This document shows positions 15,207 through 24,162 of a DNA stretch of 64,000 nucleotides, piece by piece (position 1 is the first letter of the stretch; every line of letters starts with the position of its first letter). The notes under the pieces were generated by a model. That model ran no database searches. It was not told the origin of the DNA and saw only the letters and a program-made list of their open reading frames with translations. Made by a program: the position numbers and the translations under genes. Origin of the DNA: an uncultured Flavobacteriales bacterium (GTDB lineage: Bacteria; Bacteroidota; Bacteroidia; Flavobacteriales_D; Crocinitomicaceae); the NCBI GenBank assembly GCA_937973685.1, contig CALJKJ010000017.1, positions 71,269-135,268 of the forward strand. The letters run 5' to 3'.

Positions 15207-17435
15207 TCAATCACCCATTATACCTAAAATTAACGGTATTGGACAGTTGCTCAAATAAACGCTAATTGTACAAGTGAATTTATCTGTTGGCAAATCGTTC
15301 AATTGAAAAGAAAGCGTAGTTTGACTTGCTCCATTGAGTAACTTTTTACCAGTGAACTTAACGTTGTTACTTGAGATTTCAATGCGATCAATCGAAATGT
15401 TTTGTTTCCCTTCATTAAATAATACAAAATTGATTGGATCATTACTTTTCAATTCCACATTTTTCAAGTACACAATTGATTGTGCAAGTTGAATGGAATC
15501 CAAGATAGGGTGGCGTTGAATTAACTCAACACTTTGTATTTCAATTTTCCGTTCAATTGCAGCAGCGCGCGAATAAATCGAGTTTTTACTATCGTTTGGA
15601 TTGTCACTGGTGAATTTATTTGCTGCATATTCCCCGTTTGGAATTTCATTAATGAGTAGTCGTGCTCCATTCAACGCAGTAGCATTCAAATAAGGGATAA
15701 ATTTCCCGTTATTACTAATTTTCAATTGATTGATTAATGATTGAATTCTCCGTTTCGTTAAATTCACATTATAATCAGTTTTAGCCAAAGGAGATGCAAA
15801 TCCCCTGATATTGAGTTGAATGTGATTTCCTTTTTCGAGTTCCTCCAACAATAAATCTTGAAATAAATTGAAATCAGTTACCCCTTTTGCTACGAATTCC
15901 ACAAAAAAGCTTTCAATATCTTCGTGCGCATTCCTAGCTGCATCTCCCGTTAAGCCTTTTGCGTATTCTTCTTTGTAGGTTTCTGTCAATGCCATGTAAT
16001 CGTTATACGTCGACAAGTAATTGATCGAAGTCGTTGGATCAGTTGATTTTGGATTAGGAATGTCATTGTGAAAATAAAGCGTGACAGGTAAGCGGCGGTT
16101 TAATTCCGTGAAGGTCTCTTTTTTGGTAGGAGGAATGAAAGTCTTGGGTATTTGGAAAGCGAAAATATCACTACAACATGTTGGGTTATTTGTGTACAAA
16201 GACCCTAAGCGATTACTAGAAACAAAAAGCGAGTCGCCTGCTTCAAAATAATAATTGTCGTTTTCACAACTATTCACTGGAATCCCTCTGTTTTTAGGAG
16301 TTTCTAAAGTGAATCCATCACTAATTTTTGTTGAAAAAACATCGAGTCCACCAAAGCCATCCCACCAAGAAGATGAAAAATACAATTGTTGTGTTTTGTT
16401 ATCAAACCAGGGAGTGACCTCGTTGTCTGGTGAATTAATCGCGTTCAAAGCTTTTGGTTTGGAATATTGGTTTCCGTTTTGTTTGATTGTAGCATAGTAA
16501 ATATCCATTCCGCCTTTTCCGTCTGCTTTATTCGAGCAAAAAAAGAGGACTTCTTGACCGTTCACGGCACCAATTGACGGCATACTTGTACTTGAATTTG
16601 GTGCATTGATAATTTCTCCCAATTCAGTGACGTTATTCCATGAATTCTTGGAAATGTTTGCACAAAAAATTTTGCAACTGTATTGAGCGGAATCTTGGAT
16701 ACATCGACTGAAATAATAACGTTTTCCATCTAATGAAAATGTACCGTTTGAAACGTGTTCAGATTGTTGATTTAGCTCATTGACCGCCTTAAGTGCAGGC
16801 TTTTCACAATCGTAAACGAATAATTTATTGGTATAATCAGATGATAAAATCTCGTCAGCGGTTGTTGATGAATCAGCGCGTAACGAAGAAAAATACAGGC
16901 GATTGTTTGCAATCAAATGACCAAATTCTGAAAACGGAGAATTCACCTCTTTTGGCAATGTCAATAGATCAAAAGTGGTTGTGTCTTTTACGGCTGATTG
17001 CGCCCACAAACACGATTCAAATTCACGCTTCGACTTCAGGTATAAGTAGTCTTTTTTGTTTTTAGCGTATTTTTTCTTGGCGGTTTTAAAAAGCTCAATT
17101 GCTTTTTCGTAATTACCACATTGCTTTTCCATTAATGCCCAATTCAACAAACTACTTGGATAAATACGGCATTCTTCTTTTACATAAACTTTTGCAAAAT
17201 AATATGCAGCTTTCGGGTAATTTTTGAGCGCCTGTTGGCACAAACTAACTTTCCATAATAATTCGTATGCTGACGAATCGATGGTCATAGCTTGTTGGTA
17301 AAACAGCAATGCATAATTATAATTGCCAATTGCCATTTGTTCGTCTGCAAATGCAGTTGTTTTTTTGTAGTCGTTTTGACCAAAAAGAAAACTATTTCCT
17401 ATGAAAAAGCAACAAATTATAAAAAATCTGGACAT
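15207..17435 (-). CDS. OmpA family protein with TPR and PD40 propeller (PorE-like)
   Basis: A 742-aa exported protein; the signal peptide ends near SFLFGQ. Residues 20-140 form TPR-like helices (GNYNYALLFYQQAM, NYEKAIELFKTAKKKY). Residues 150-430 hold WD40-like PD40 repeats such as YFSSSWWDGFGGLDVF. Residues about 450-640 form an OmpA-like domain (VTLYFHNDIPNPKS; IRGFASPLAKTDYNVNLTKR) expected to bind peptidoglycan, and the last 90 residues look like a DUF1573-type Ig domain. TPR-PD40-OmpA is the architecture of PorE, a T9SS component linking the outer-membrane ring to peptidoglycan; the extra C-terminal domain is less usual. It overlaps the preceding PorP/SprF gene by 19 bases, so the two products probably act together. 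Confidence 0.85.
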   Translation of the reverse strand: MSRFFIICCFFIGNSFLFGQNDYKKTTAFADEQMAIGNYNYALLFYQQAMTIDSSAYELLWKVSLCQQALKNYPKAAYYFAKVYVKEECRIYPSSLLNWALMEKQCGNYEKAIELFKTAKKKYAKNKKDYLYLKSKREFESCLWAQSAVKDTTTFDLLTLPKEVNSPFSEFGHLIANNRLYFSSLRADSSTTADEILSSDYTNKLFVYDCEKPALKAVNELNQQSEHVSNGTFSLDGKRYYFSRCIQDSAQYSCKIFCANISKNSWNNVTELGEIINAPNSSTSMPSIGAVNGQEVLFFCSNKADGKGGMDIYYATIKQNGNQYSKPKALNAINSPDNEVTPWFDNKTQQLYFSSSWWDGFGGLDVFSTKISDGFTLETPKNRGIPVNSCENDNYYFEAGDSLFVSSNRLGSLYTNNPTCCSDIFAFQIPKTFIPPTKKETFTELNRRLPVTLYFHNDIPNPKSTDPTTSINYLSTYNDYMALTETYKEEYAKGLTGDAARNAHEDIESFFVEFVAKGVTDFNLFQDLLLEELEKGNHIQLNIRGFASPLAKTDYNVNLTKRRIQSLINQLKISNNGKFIPYLNATALNGARLLINEIPNGEYAANKFTSDNPNDSKNSIYSRAAAIERKIEIQSVELIQRHPILDSIQLAQSIVYLKNVELKSNDPINFVLFNEGKQNISIDRIEISSNNVKFTGKKLLNGASQTTLSFQLNDLPTDKFTCTISVYLSNCPIPLILGIMGD

Positions 17436-18418
17436 ACTTTGTAAGTGCTTTTTTTAGGTTTAAAACGCGTTATGATATAACTGGCTGACAATTCGAATCC
17501 GCCGCGCAAATTACTTGCTACAGCTAATTTTGAAATATTAGTATCGTAACTTACTGCAGCTGTCCAATTTTGAACAGCGATGCCTAGCCGAACAACAAAA
17601 GCATCTTTTGCGCGCATCCAAAGTCCACCGTCTACTGCTTGGTAACGGCCTTTTTGATCAATCAAAATTCGCTTTACTTGACCTCCAATTAATAACTCTT
17701 TGTATTTACCTTGTGAATTGTAAGATAAACCAGGAATAATATGAATTTGTTGTGAATACGAAATATCCATAAGCGTAAAAAGGCTAAAACGCGCATCACG
17801 CTTAATGGTTGATCCAAAAAAACCTTGGTTTGGGCGATTTAAATTATGTCCACTCAACCCAATTGTTACGTTGTAATTGTTTTTTTGTGTGTACGTGTAA
17901 ACAAGACCCGTTCCAACGGTCACATTACTTGTTGAAGTATTGGCAACGGTTTCATTGATTGGAATTGTTGGGTCAAAATACAGTCCATTAAATTGATTGT
18001 CAAAGTAAAATTTACTCCAATTCAGTTGTCGGTAGTTGAAACCAACTTGTATACCAGCTGCAAGCGCATGACTTGAATCAGTTGCAAGCCGAAAGTTCTT
18101 ACCGCAACTGATAAGTGATTCAAAAGTCTGTAACGCCCCATCTCCAACTTGGTCATGAAACAGCATGCACCCGAGAGTCAATCCCTTGAATTTTGTTTTC
18201 CCATCAATTGCGAAAACACTTGTCGTAAATGGAACAGTAACACTTCTCCATTGGTCTTTGTGATTGGCAGTTAATCGAAGGTCACCCTTAAAAAGTCCAG
18301 TATTAGCTGGGTTTTGAAACAATGGTTGACGGTTCACCTGAGAAAAATGAATATCTTGTGCGCATTGCATTTTAGGCAATACAACGAATAAAAACAAGAT
18401 GCATACGACTTTAACCAT
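17417..18418 (-). CDS. PorP/SprF family T9SS outer-membrane protein
   Basis: A 333-aa protein with a signal peptide ending near QCAQ and then the family opening DIHFSQVNRQPLFQNPANTG, followed by a beta-barrel pattern (WRSVTVPFTTSVFAIDGK; GLTLGCMLFHDQVGDGALQT). In Flavobacterium, SprF is needed to secrete the adhesin SprB, and PorP is part of the secretion apparatus; family members often pair with individual type B cargo. I start at 18418 (MVKVVCILF) and not at the ATG 6 codons earlier, because a TATCTTTG promoter box at 18434-18441 covers the earlier codon. The downstream partner is the PorE-like protein. No large adhesin gene is adjacent, which is unusual for this family. Confidence 0.9.
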   Translation of the reverse strand: MVKVVCILFLFVVLPKMQCAQDIHFSQVNRQPLFQNPANTGLFKGDLRLTANHKDQWRSVTVPFTTSVFAIDGKTKFKGLTLGCMLFHDQVGDGALQTFESLISCGKNFRLATDSSHALAAGIQVGFNYRQLNWSKFYFDNQFNGLYFDPTIPINETVANTSTSNVTVGTGLVYTYTQKNNYNVTIGLSGHNLNRPNQGFFGSTIKRDARFSLFTLMDISYSQQIHIIPGLSYNSQGKYKELLIGGQVKRILIDQKGRYQAVDGGLWMRAKDAFVVRLGIAVQNWTAAVSYDTNISKLAVASNLRGGFELSASYIITRFKPKKSTYKVCPDFL

Positions 18419-18433
18419 GTAAACAGATTCAAT

Positions 18434-18441
18434 CAAAGATA
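18434..18441 (-). promoter_or_regulatory. -7 box (TATCTTTG) for the PorP/SprF-OmpA pair
   Basis: The minus-strand TATCTTTG ends 16 bases before the ATG at 18418. It overlaps an alternative ATG at 18436, which argues for the downstream start. Confidence 0.5.
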
Positions 18442-18495
18442 CAACTAATCAGATTGGTAGCATGAGGTATGTAAATTTTTAATGAACTTTGTCGC

Positions 18496-18891
18496 ATGAA
18501 AAATCGGTTGTTACTATTTCCTTTTTTATTGATGTTAGTTGCGTTTACAGCGAGTAATCGTTTTGTCATCAAAGAACAGTTTCCTTTTTTAATTGGTCGT
18601 TACCGATTAATTCAAGTCGTTGATTCAGAAGGGGCAAAGCCTAGGAAGGATTTTCCAGACACTTATGAATTGATAATAAAAAAGCAAGATGAGTTGATTT
18701 TTTATAAAAATTCAAAGCGCGTTAAACGGTTAGATTTCATTGATTTGCGGAGCCCTTTAGAAACTCAAGAGAATTATATCTTGTTTTTAGACAAAGCCGA
18801 TAATTATCCACTTTATTTTTATGGAGATACCGTTCAACAATTTTATTGGCCGTATGAATTCAGTGATAATTATTTTAAAAAAGTTAACTGA
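18496..18891 (+). CDS. Small secreted protein of unknown function
   Basis: A 131-aa protein not recognised as a known family. The N-terminus has a hydrophobic stretch, LLLFPFLLMLVAFTAS, suggesting export or a membrane anchor. The rest has beta-strand character: FLIGRYRLIQVVDSEG, YELIIKKQDELIFYKNSK, YPLYFYGDTVQQFYW. A small single-domain sheet such as a lipocalin-like barrel is possible, but this is only an impression. It is transcribed divergently from the PorP/SprF gene, whose promoter lies in the short gap between them. No terminator is visible downstream. Confidence 0.6.
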   Translation: MKNRLLLFPFLLMLVAFTASNRFVIKEQFPFLIGRYRLIQVVDSEGAKPRKDFPDTYELIIKKQDELIFYKNSKRVKRLDFIDLRSPLETQENYILFLDKADNYPLYFYGDTVQQFYWPYEFSDNYFKKVN

Positions 18892-19047
18892 ATTGCATTT
18901 GATCAATAGTTTACAAACGGTTATTATTCGATTTAAATCGACTATTAGTCTGATAATTAGCTAAAAACAGATTGACCGCCCCAAAAGTGTTAATAACTTC
19001 GTTAACATTTCATTGGAAACGTGTTAAAATTAACAGGATACTTCGCT

Positions 19048-19055
19048 TATTTTTG
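19048..19055 (+). promoter_or_regulatory. -7 box (TATTTTTG) for the 182-aa gene
   Basis: TATTTTTG ends 25 bases before the ATG at 19081. It lies downstream of an alternative in-frame GTG/TTG region at 19021, supporting the 19081 start. Confidence 0.4.
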
Positions 19056-19080
19056 TGAAAACGATATAAAAGTAACACGC

Positions 19081-19629
19081 ATGTTAGGATCACTTTTAAA
19101 CATAAAGAAGAAGTTGAGCGACAACCAATTAGCCAACGTATTCCTTAACGGGATTTTGGATTTAGTTGATACTAGTTTTGCAGAAATAGCTGATCTAATT
19201 AATGAAGATGCTGTTTTTGTTCAAGCGCCTAACATTGATCGCACAGATAATACTGAATTCACGATGATTATTCTAGTTGCGAACATTTCTTCTTTGGAAA
19301 ATACATTTGAATCGATGCAAGCTGTGCGCATTGAGCAATTGATTTTTGAAAAGTTAGGGGTGATGATGCAAGTTACTGCTTCTGAAGCTGAAAGTATTGT
19401 TCGTGAATATCAAAAATTCATGGCACGTGTGAATTCACCTTCAAAAAATGTGTTGTATTCTATTTCGAAAGCTATTTTCCACAAATATGAATTGAATCAA
19501 TTTCAAGATGAATATTTCAGAAGACTTCAATCGCCTAATCCAATTTTCATCAAACGAATGGATAAAATAGTTGAAGGGTTTTTATGGGATTGGGATGCGT
19601 TTTTCAAAAAGTACAAGTTAGAAGAATAA
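19081..19629 (+). CDS. Conserved-looking cytoplasmic protein of unknown function
   Basis: A 182-aa protein, mostly alpha-helical and charged, without a signal peptide or membrane helix. I start at MLGSLLNIKKKLSDNQ (19081), just after a candidate promoter box, instead of 20 codons upstream. Visible segments include NGILDLVDTSFAEIADLINE near residue 25, MIILVANISSLENTF near residue 65, and a C-terminal helix ending FLWDWDAFFKKYKLEE. I recognise no catalytic motif or family. A strong hairpin terminator follows within 5 bases of the stop codon, so the gene is probably monocistronic. Confidence 0.65.
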   Translation: MLGSLLNIKKKLSDNQLANVFLNGILDLVDTSFAEIADLINEDAVFVQAPNIDRTDNTEFTMIILVANISSLENTFESMQAVRIEQLIFEKLGVMMQVTASEAESIVREYQKFMARVNSPSKNVLYSISKAIFHKYELNQFQDEYFRRLQSPNPIFIKRMDKIVEGFLWDWDAFFKKYKLEE

Positions 19630-19633
19630 TAGT

Positions 19634-19659
19634 AAAACCGCTTTAAGCGGTTTTTTTTT
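19634..19659 (+). terminator. Rho-independent terminator after the 182-aa gene
   Basis: AAACCGCTT and AAGCGGTTT form a near-perfect stem directly followed by a run of nine T residues. Confidence 0.9.
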
Positions 19660-19687
19660 GCGTTAACTATTCTAAAGCAACAATAAA

Positions 19688-19751
19688 TCATCTAAAATAA
19701 TATAGTTTTACTAAAATAATATATCTATCTAATCATCTGAATTTTAGATGA
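19688..19751. promoter_or_regulatory. TCATCT repeats upstream of the porin gene
   Basis: TCATCT occurs at 19688-19693 and 19733-19738, and its complement AGATGA at 19746-19751. The last two form an inverted repeat with a 7-base spacer. The 267-bp AT-rich stretch between the terminator and the porin gene otherwise holds only runs of A and T. This could be a regulator binding site for the carboxylate island; the hexamer is short and chance is a real alternative. Confidence 0.3.
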
Positions 19752-19898
19752 ATAACATTTTATCTTTTTGGTTATTTTCTCATAGTCAAATGCATTTGTT
19801 TATATAAATATCTATTTATATTGATTTATACGTTAAAAACTATGTGTTTAACAAAAAAATATATCGATTTATCATTAATCGTTTCCTTTTTCGTCACT

Positions 19899-19921
19899 TA
19901 GCATTTGAAAACAAAATGCTA
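19899..19921. promoter_or_regulatory. 8-bp perfect inverted repeat next to the porin start codon
   Basis: TAGCATTT (19899-19906) and AAATGCTA (19914-19921) are exact complements separated by 7 bases. They end 5 bases before the porin ATG at 19927. In RNA this would put a stem in the ribosome landing zone; in DNA it could be a dimeric repressor site. Confidence 0.45.
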
Positions 19922-19926
19922 CAATT

Positions 19927-21243
19927 ATGAAAAAATTACTACAATTAATGTTTGCTTCGCTGACGGTTGTTTCAGCATTTGGGCAAGGTTATCCGGGTTA
20001 TGGATCTGGATTAAAAGTAAAATTAAACGAAGATGGATCCAACTATATTCGTTTTATTAACTGGCACCAAGTTTGGATGAAGTACAATGAGAACAACGAT
20101 GGAAGTACTTTGGCAGGTAATCCGATAGATCATTCTACAGACATGGCTATTCGCCGTTCTCGCTTTTTAACATACGCTCAATTAAACGATCGTTTTTTAA
20201 TTTTAACTCATTTCGGAATTAACAATCAAAATGCATTTAGTGGTGGAAGTTCTCCTGCAGTGAATGGAAAAAAACCACAACTATTTTTGCATGATGCATA
20301 TACCGAATATAAAGTCTATAAAAGTTACTTGAGTATTGGTGCTGGTTTGCATTATTGGAATGGTATTTCGCGTTCATCCAATGCAAGCACCTTGAATTTC
20401 TTGGGTCTTGATGCACCAATTTTTAATTGGGCAAACATCGACAAATCAGACCAATTCGGAAGATACCTAGGAATATATGCAAAAGGAAAAATCAAAAAAT
20501 TGGATTACCGAGTTGCACTGAATGATGCTTTTCAGGCAAACGAGACAAAAGCAATCGCAACTGAGGTGTCTGATTATAGTCCATTTGCGACAAAGTGGAA
20601 TCAAGCAGGATATTTTAACTATCAATTTTTTGATCAAGAAAGTAATTTGCTTCCTTTTATGGTAGGTACTTATTTAGGTTCTAAAAAAGTATTCAACATT
20701 GGTGCAGGATTCCAACATCAAAAAGATGCTATGTGGCATAAAAACACAGCGGGTGATACAATTTTCGAAAGTCAATTGATGTTGTCGGGTGATGTGTTCT
20801 TGGATTTGCCATTGAACAAAGAACGCAAGGATGCCATTACTTTTTATGGAAGTTATTCCAATTACAATTTTGGGAAAAACTACGTAAGAAACATAGGTAT
20901 TTTAAACACTGCTGATGGTGGTGGTTCGTTGAAAGGAAATGCGTTGCCAACAATTGGAACGGGAACGATTGCCTATGCACAAGTTGGTTATTTGATGCCC
21001 GATTTTTCTAAAAAATTTCGTCTGCAACCATTTGCTTCCATTGCTCATAGTCGTTTTGAAGGTTTGAAAAATTCAGCTGGAGAAATTGTACCAGTTAATG
21101 TTATCGATGCAGGTATGAATGTTTATTTATCAGGTCACCATTCTAAATTGACGTTCAATTACAGAGCGCGTCCTGATTTCACAAATATCAATGCAATTGA
21201 TTATAAAAATGAATTGACATTACAATTTATGGTCTACCTATAA
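19927..21243 (+). CDS. Outer-membrane porin (phosphate-porin-like barrel)
   Basis: A 438-aa protein with a clean signal peptide (MKKLLQLMFASLTVVSAFGQ). The mature part looks like a 16-strand porin: TDMAIRRSRFLTYAQLNDRF near residue 65 is typical of Bacteroidota porins, and later strands alternate aromatic and polar residues (YFNYQFFDQESNLLPFMVG). It ends in a strand (NELTLQFMVYL). Such porins let small anions or organic acids through the outer membrane. It heads a compact plus-strand group: 64-aa membrane peptide, symporter-kinase, receiver and acetyl-CoA synthetase, so acetate or another carboxylate is the likely solute. The leader carries an 8-bp inverted repeat beside the start codon. Confidence 0.85.
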   Translation: MKKLLQLMFASLTVVSAFGQGYPGYGSGLKVKLNEDGSNYIRFINWHQVWMKYNENNDGSTLAGNPIDHSTDMAIRRSRFLTYAQLNDRFLILTHFGINNQNAFSGGSSPAVNGKKPQLFLHDAYTEYKVYKSYLSIGAGLHYWNGISRSSNASTLNFLGLDAPIFNWANIDKSDQFGRYLGIYAKGKIKKLDYRVALNDAFQANETKAIATEVSDYSPFATKWNQAGYFNYQFFDQESNLLPFMVGTYLGSKKVFNIGAGFQHQKDAMWHKNTAGDTIFESQLMLSGDVFLDLPLNKERKDAITFYGSYSNYNFGKNYVRNIGILNTADGGGSLKGNALPTIGTGTIAYAQVGYLMPDFSKKFRLQPFASIAHSRFEGLKNSAGEIVPVNVIDAGMNVYLSGHHSKLTFNYRARPDFTNINAIDYKNELTLQFMVYL

Positions 21244-21248
21244 ATTTG
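21241..21248 (+). promoter_or_regulatory. Weak candidate -7 box (TAAATTTG) for the membrane peptide and kinase genes
   Basis: TAAATTTG overlaps the porin stop codon and lies 28 bases before the ATG at 21277. A TTG sits 24 bases upstream, longer than ideal. It could give the transport/sensing genes an internal promoter. Confidence 0.3.
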
Positions 21249-21276
21249 TATCTTGCGTTAAATACTAATTGAATAA

Positions 21277-21471
21277 ATGGACAAGCGAAAATTAAATGTG
21301 CTGTATGTTGTACTTGGAATAATTGGTTTTATTCTATTTAATTATCCGGTTGTTCATTTATTGATTGGAAAAATATGGTTTGGATTACCTGCAATACTGA
21401 TTTACTTCTTAGCCTTGGCTTTGATAATTAGTATTGCAGGTTTTATCATTACTCAAATAAACGAAGAATAA
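21277..21471 (+). CDS. Small two-helix membrane protein next to the symporter-kinase
   Basis: A 64-aa protein with two predicted membrane helices (LYVVLGIIGFILFNYPVVHL and a second centred on ILIYFLALALIISIAGFII), a positively charged N-terminus (MDKRK) and an acidic C-terminus (NEE). Its stop codon is 3 bases before the start of the symporter-kinase gene. Small two-helix partners accompany many sodium:solute symporters (for example the YhdT-PanF and YjcH-ActP pairs), so this is probably a subunit or stabiliser of the transporter module. That role is inferred from position only. Confidence 0.75.
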   Translation: MDKRKLNVLYVVLGIIGFILFNYPVVHLLIGKIWFGLPAILIYFLALALIISIAGFIITQINEE

Positions 21472-21474
21472 CAC

Positions 21475-24162
21475 ATGAGCGGTTGGTGGATTGCGCTGGT
21501 ATTGGTTGGTTATTTGGCGATGTTGTTTTTTGTAGCTCATCGGATAGATAACAACACCCGCTTGCGTCTTCGTATTCAAAAAAGCCCAACAGTTTATGCA
21601 CTTTCATTAGCTGTTTATTGTACAGCATGGACCTTTTTTGGTAGTGTTGGAGCTGCTTCACGTTATAGTTTAGAATTCTTAGCTGTATACATTGGTCCGA
21701 TCATTGTTTCCCCTTTTCTTTGGTTGATTTACCGCAAATTCATCCGCATTTCTAAAGCACAAGGTATATCTTCTATTGCCGATTTCATTTCCAATCGTTA
21801 CAACAAAAGCATTGCGTTAAACCGCTTGGTTACTATCTTGCTTTTTGTGGGAATAGTACCGTACATTGCTTTACAAATTACCGGAATTGAAAGGGGAGTT
21901 GCAACAATGCTCTCGTGGGATTCGGTTGGTAAACCAGGCATTTTTAATCAAATTGACATAGCTTTTATCATCACCATTGGTCTGGGCTTATTTATTATTT
22001 TGTTTACAACAAGAAGGTTTCAGAATAAAGAACAAAACACGGGATTGGTTGGAGCTGTTGCTTTGGAATCGATTGTGAAATTATCGGTGTTTTTGCTTTT
22101 TGGATTGTACATTGTTTATGCTGTTTTCAAAAATGAGGGCGATTTATTGCGATTAATCCCACAAGGGCAATTAAAAGTCAATGCAACAAATGATTTTGGA
22201 CAATGGTCTGGCATGATTTTATTGTCCATGATGGCTTTTTTATTTTTACCGCGACAATTTGAAATGGGCGTTGTAGAAATCAATCAAGAACGCCAATTGA
22301 AACGTGCTACCTGGCTTTTTCCACTTTATTTAATTCTCATCAATATTTTTGTAATTCCTATTGCAATTGCTGGGAATAAGTTGTTTGCTGGAACATCAAT
22401 CAATGCGGACACATATATGTTGGCAATTCCATTGGCATTGAAAAATTATGGAATGGCTTTATTGGTTTTACTGGGAGGATTTTCTGCTGCAAGTGGAATG
22501 ATCATTGTTTCAACACATGCCTTGAGTAAAATGGTGTCTAATTCGTTATTGATGCCGGCTTTTATCAATAGTAATTTGATATTAAATCGTTTCAAGGACC
22601 GCAATCATAAAATTCCAGTATTTTTTAGACGCTTGAGTATTTTCATTGTACTTGTTGCAGCCTATTTTTATTACCGTTTTGTTGTTTCTGATTTTTCATT
22701 GATTTCAATTGGGTTGATTTCCTTTGTTGCTGTTGCTCAGTTTGCGCCAACAATATTAGGTGGTGTTTATTGGAAAATGGGGAATCAAAAAGGAGCATTT
22801 GCAGGAATTATAGTGGGTTTTGCAATATGGTTTTCGTTGTTAGTGATTCCGTCTATTGTATCTTCAGATGTGCAGCACGTTTTTCAGTTTTTCAATATCG
22901 ATGACAAAGTTAGAGACGAAGGATCTTTGATAACAATGGTGTTATTTTGGAGTTTGTCTCTTAATTTATTAACCTACGTTCTTGTTTCGGTTTTCACAAA
23001 ACAATCAGCATTGGAACGCAGTCAAGCTTTGGTGTATGTGGACGTGTTTAAATATTCCGAACAAATCGAATCAACTGTTGTTTGGCGAGGCAAAGCATTT
23101 TTCCCAGATGTTAAGTCGTTGTTGGTTCGTTTTTTGGGCGAACACCGCGCTTCATCTCAGCTCAATTTATTTGCCAAACAACAAGAAATAGAATTAAACG
23201 AAACAACTGAATTAGACCCACGAATCGTCAACCATGCTGAAAAATTATTGAGTGGTGTAGTTGGTGCAGCGTCTGCTAAGATTTTAGTAGCAAGTGTTGT
23301 AAAAGAAGAAAAGTTGTCCATGCAAGATGTTGTTGGGATTTTGGAAGAATCTCAAAAATTAATTTTAGTGAACAAGCAATTGCAACAAAAAACGGACGAA
23401 TTAAAACGTGTTTCTGATGCATTAAAGCAAGCCAATCACCGATTGAAAGAAAACGATTTGTTAAAAGACGAATTCTTATATACAGTTACGCATGAAATGC
23501 GCACACCACTCACCAGTATCAAGGCTTTGAGTGAGATTTTAGAAGAAGATGATGAAATTCCGATTGAAACAAAAAAAGAGTTTCAATTAACAATATTAAA
23601 AGAAACAAATCGCATGACGCGCTTGATTTCTCAAGTCTTGGATTTGGAGAATTTTGAGTCAGGCAAACATCAGTTAGTTTTGGATACTGTTCAGATTGAA
23701 GAATTAATCATGCACAGTATTCAAACCTTAGACGGTGTTTTCAAACAAGAAAACATTAAGGTTTGTTTGGATATCGAGGCCAATTTGCCTGTCATTTTAG
23801 CTGATTATGACCGCATCACACAAGTTGTATTGAATTTACTTGCCAATGCGGCTAAATTTTGTAACAGAGAAAATGGTGTTGTATGGGTTTCTGCTCATCA
23901 ACAAGCAGGGTTAATGGTTGTAGAAATAGCTGACAATGGCTTGGGAGTAAAAGATGAATTACAAGAAATTATTTTTGAAAAATTTTTCCAAGCTAAAAAT
24001 CAAACCATTCGCAAACCAAAAGGAAGCGGGCTTGGTTTAGCGATATCCAAAAAAATCATTCAATTACACGAAGGAAAAATAGGTGTAACAGCAAATATAC
24101 CAACTGGTGCACGATTTACTTTCACACTTCCCATCAATAAAAACAGCAGTACCTATGAGTAA
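21475..24162 (+). CDS. Sodium:solute symporter-STAC-histidine kinase fusion (CbrA-like)
   Basis: An 895-aa inner-membrane protein. Residues 1-510 form about thirteen helices of a sodium:solute symporter (YALSLAVYCTAWTFFGSVGA; GGFSAASGMIIVSTHALSKM). Residues about 515-620 fit a STAC linker (VKSLLVRFLGEHRASSQ). After a coiled coil comes a HisKA domain with phosphoacceptor His in THEMRTPLTSIK and an HATPase domain (N box NLLANAAKFC, G1 IADNGLGVKD, G2 GSGLGLAISKK). This is the CbrA layout, in which transport or binding of a nutrient is linked to signalling; no PAS domain is obvious. Its stop overlaps the next gene, a receiver protein, by 8 bases, so that is its likely phosphorylation partner. Confidence 0.93.
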   Translation: MSGWWIALVLVGYLAMLFFVAHRIDNNTRLRLRIQKSPTVYALSLAVYCTAWTFFGSVGAASRYSLEFLAVYIGPIIVSPFLWLIYRKFIRISKAQGISSIADFISNRYNKSIALNRLVTILLFVGIVPYIALQITGIERGVATMLSWDSVGKPGIFNQIDIAFIITIGLGLFIILFTTRRFQNKEQNTGLVGAVALESIVKLSVFLLFGLYIVYAVFKNEGDLLRLIPQGQLKVNATNDFGQWSGMILLSMMAFLFLPRQFEMGVVEINQERQLKRATWLFPLYLILINIFVIPIAIAGNKLFAGTSINADTYMLAIPLALKNYGMALLVLLGGFSAASGMIIVSTHALSKMVSNSLLMPAFINSNLILNRFKDRNHKIPVFFRRLSIFIVLVAAYFYYRFVVSDFSLISIGLISFVAVAQFAPTILGGVYWKMGNQKGAFAGIIVGFAIWFSLLVIPSIVSSDVQHVFQFFNIDDKVRDEGSLITMVLFWSLSLNLLTYVLVSVFTKQSALERSQALVYVDVFKYSEQIESTVVWRGKAFFPDVKSLLVRFLGEHRASSQLNLFAKQQEIELNETTELDPRIVNHAEKLLSGVVGAASAKILVASVVKEEKLSMQDVVGILEESQKLILVNKQLQQKTDELKRVSDALKQANHRLKENDLLKDEFLYTVTHEMRTPLTSIKALSEILEEDDEIPIETKKEFQLTILKETNRMTRLISQVLDLENFESGKHQLVLDTVQIEELIMHSIQTLDGVFKQENIKVCLDIEANLPVILADYDRITQVVLNLLANAAKFCNRENGVVWVSAHQQAGLMVVEIADNGLGVKDELQEIIFEKFFQAKNQTIRKPKGSGLGLAISKKIIQLHEGKIGVTANIPTGARFTFTLPINKNSSTYE

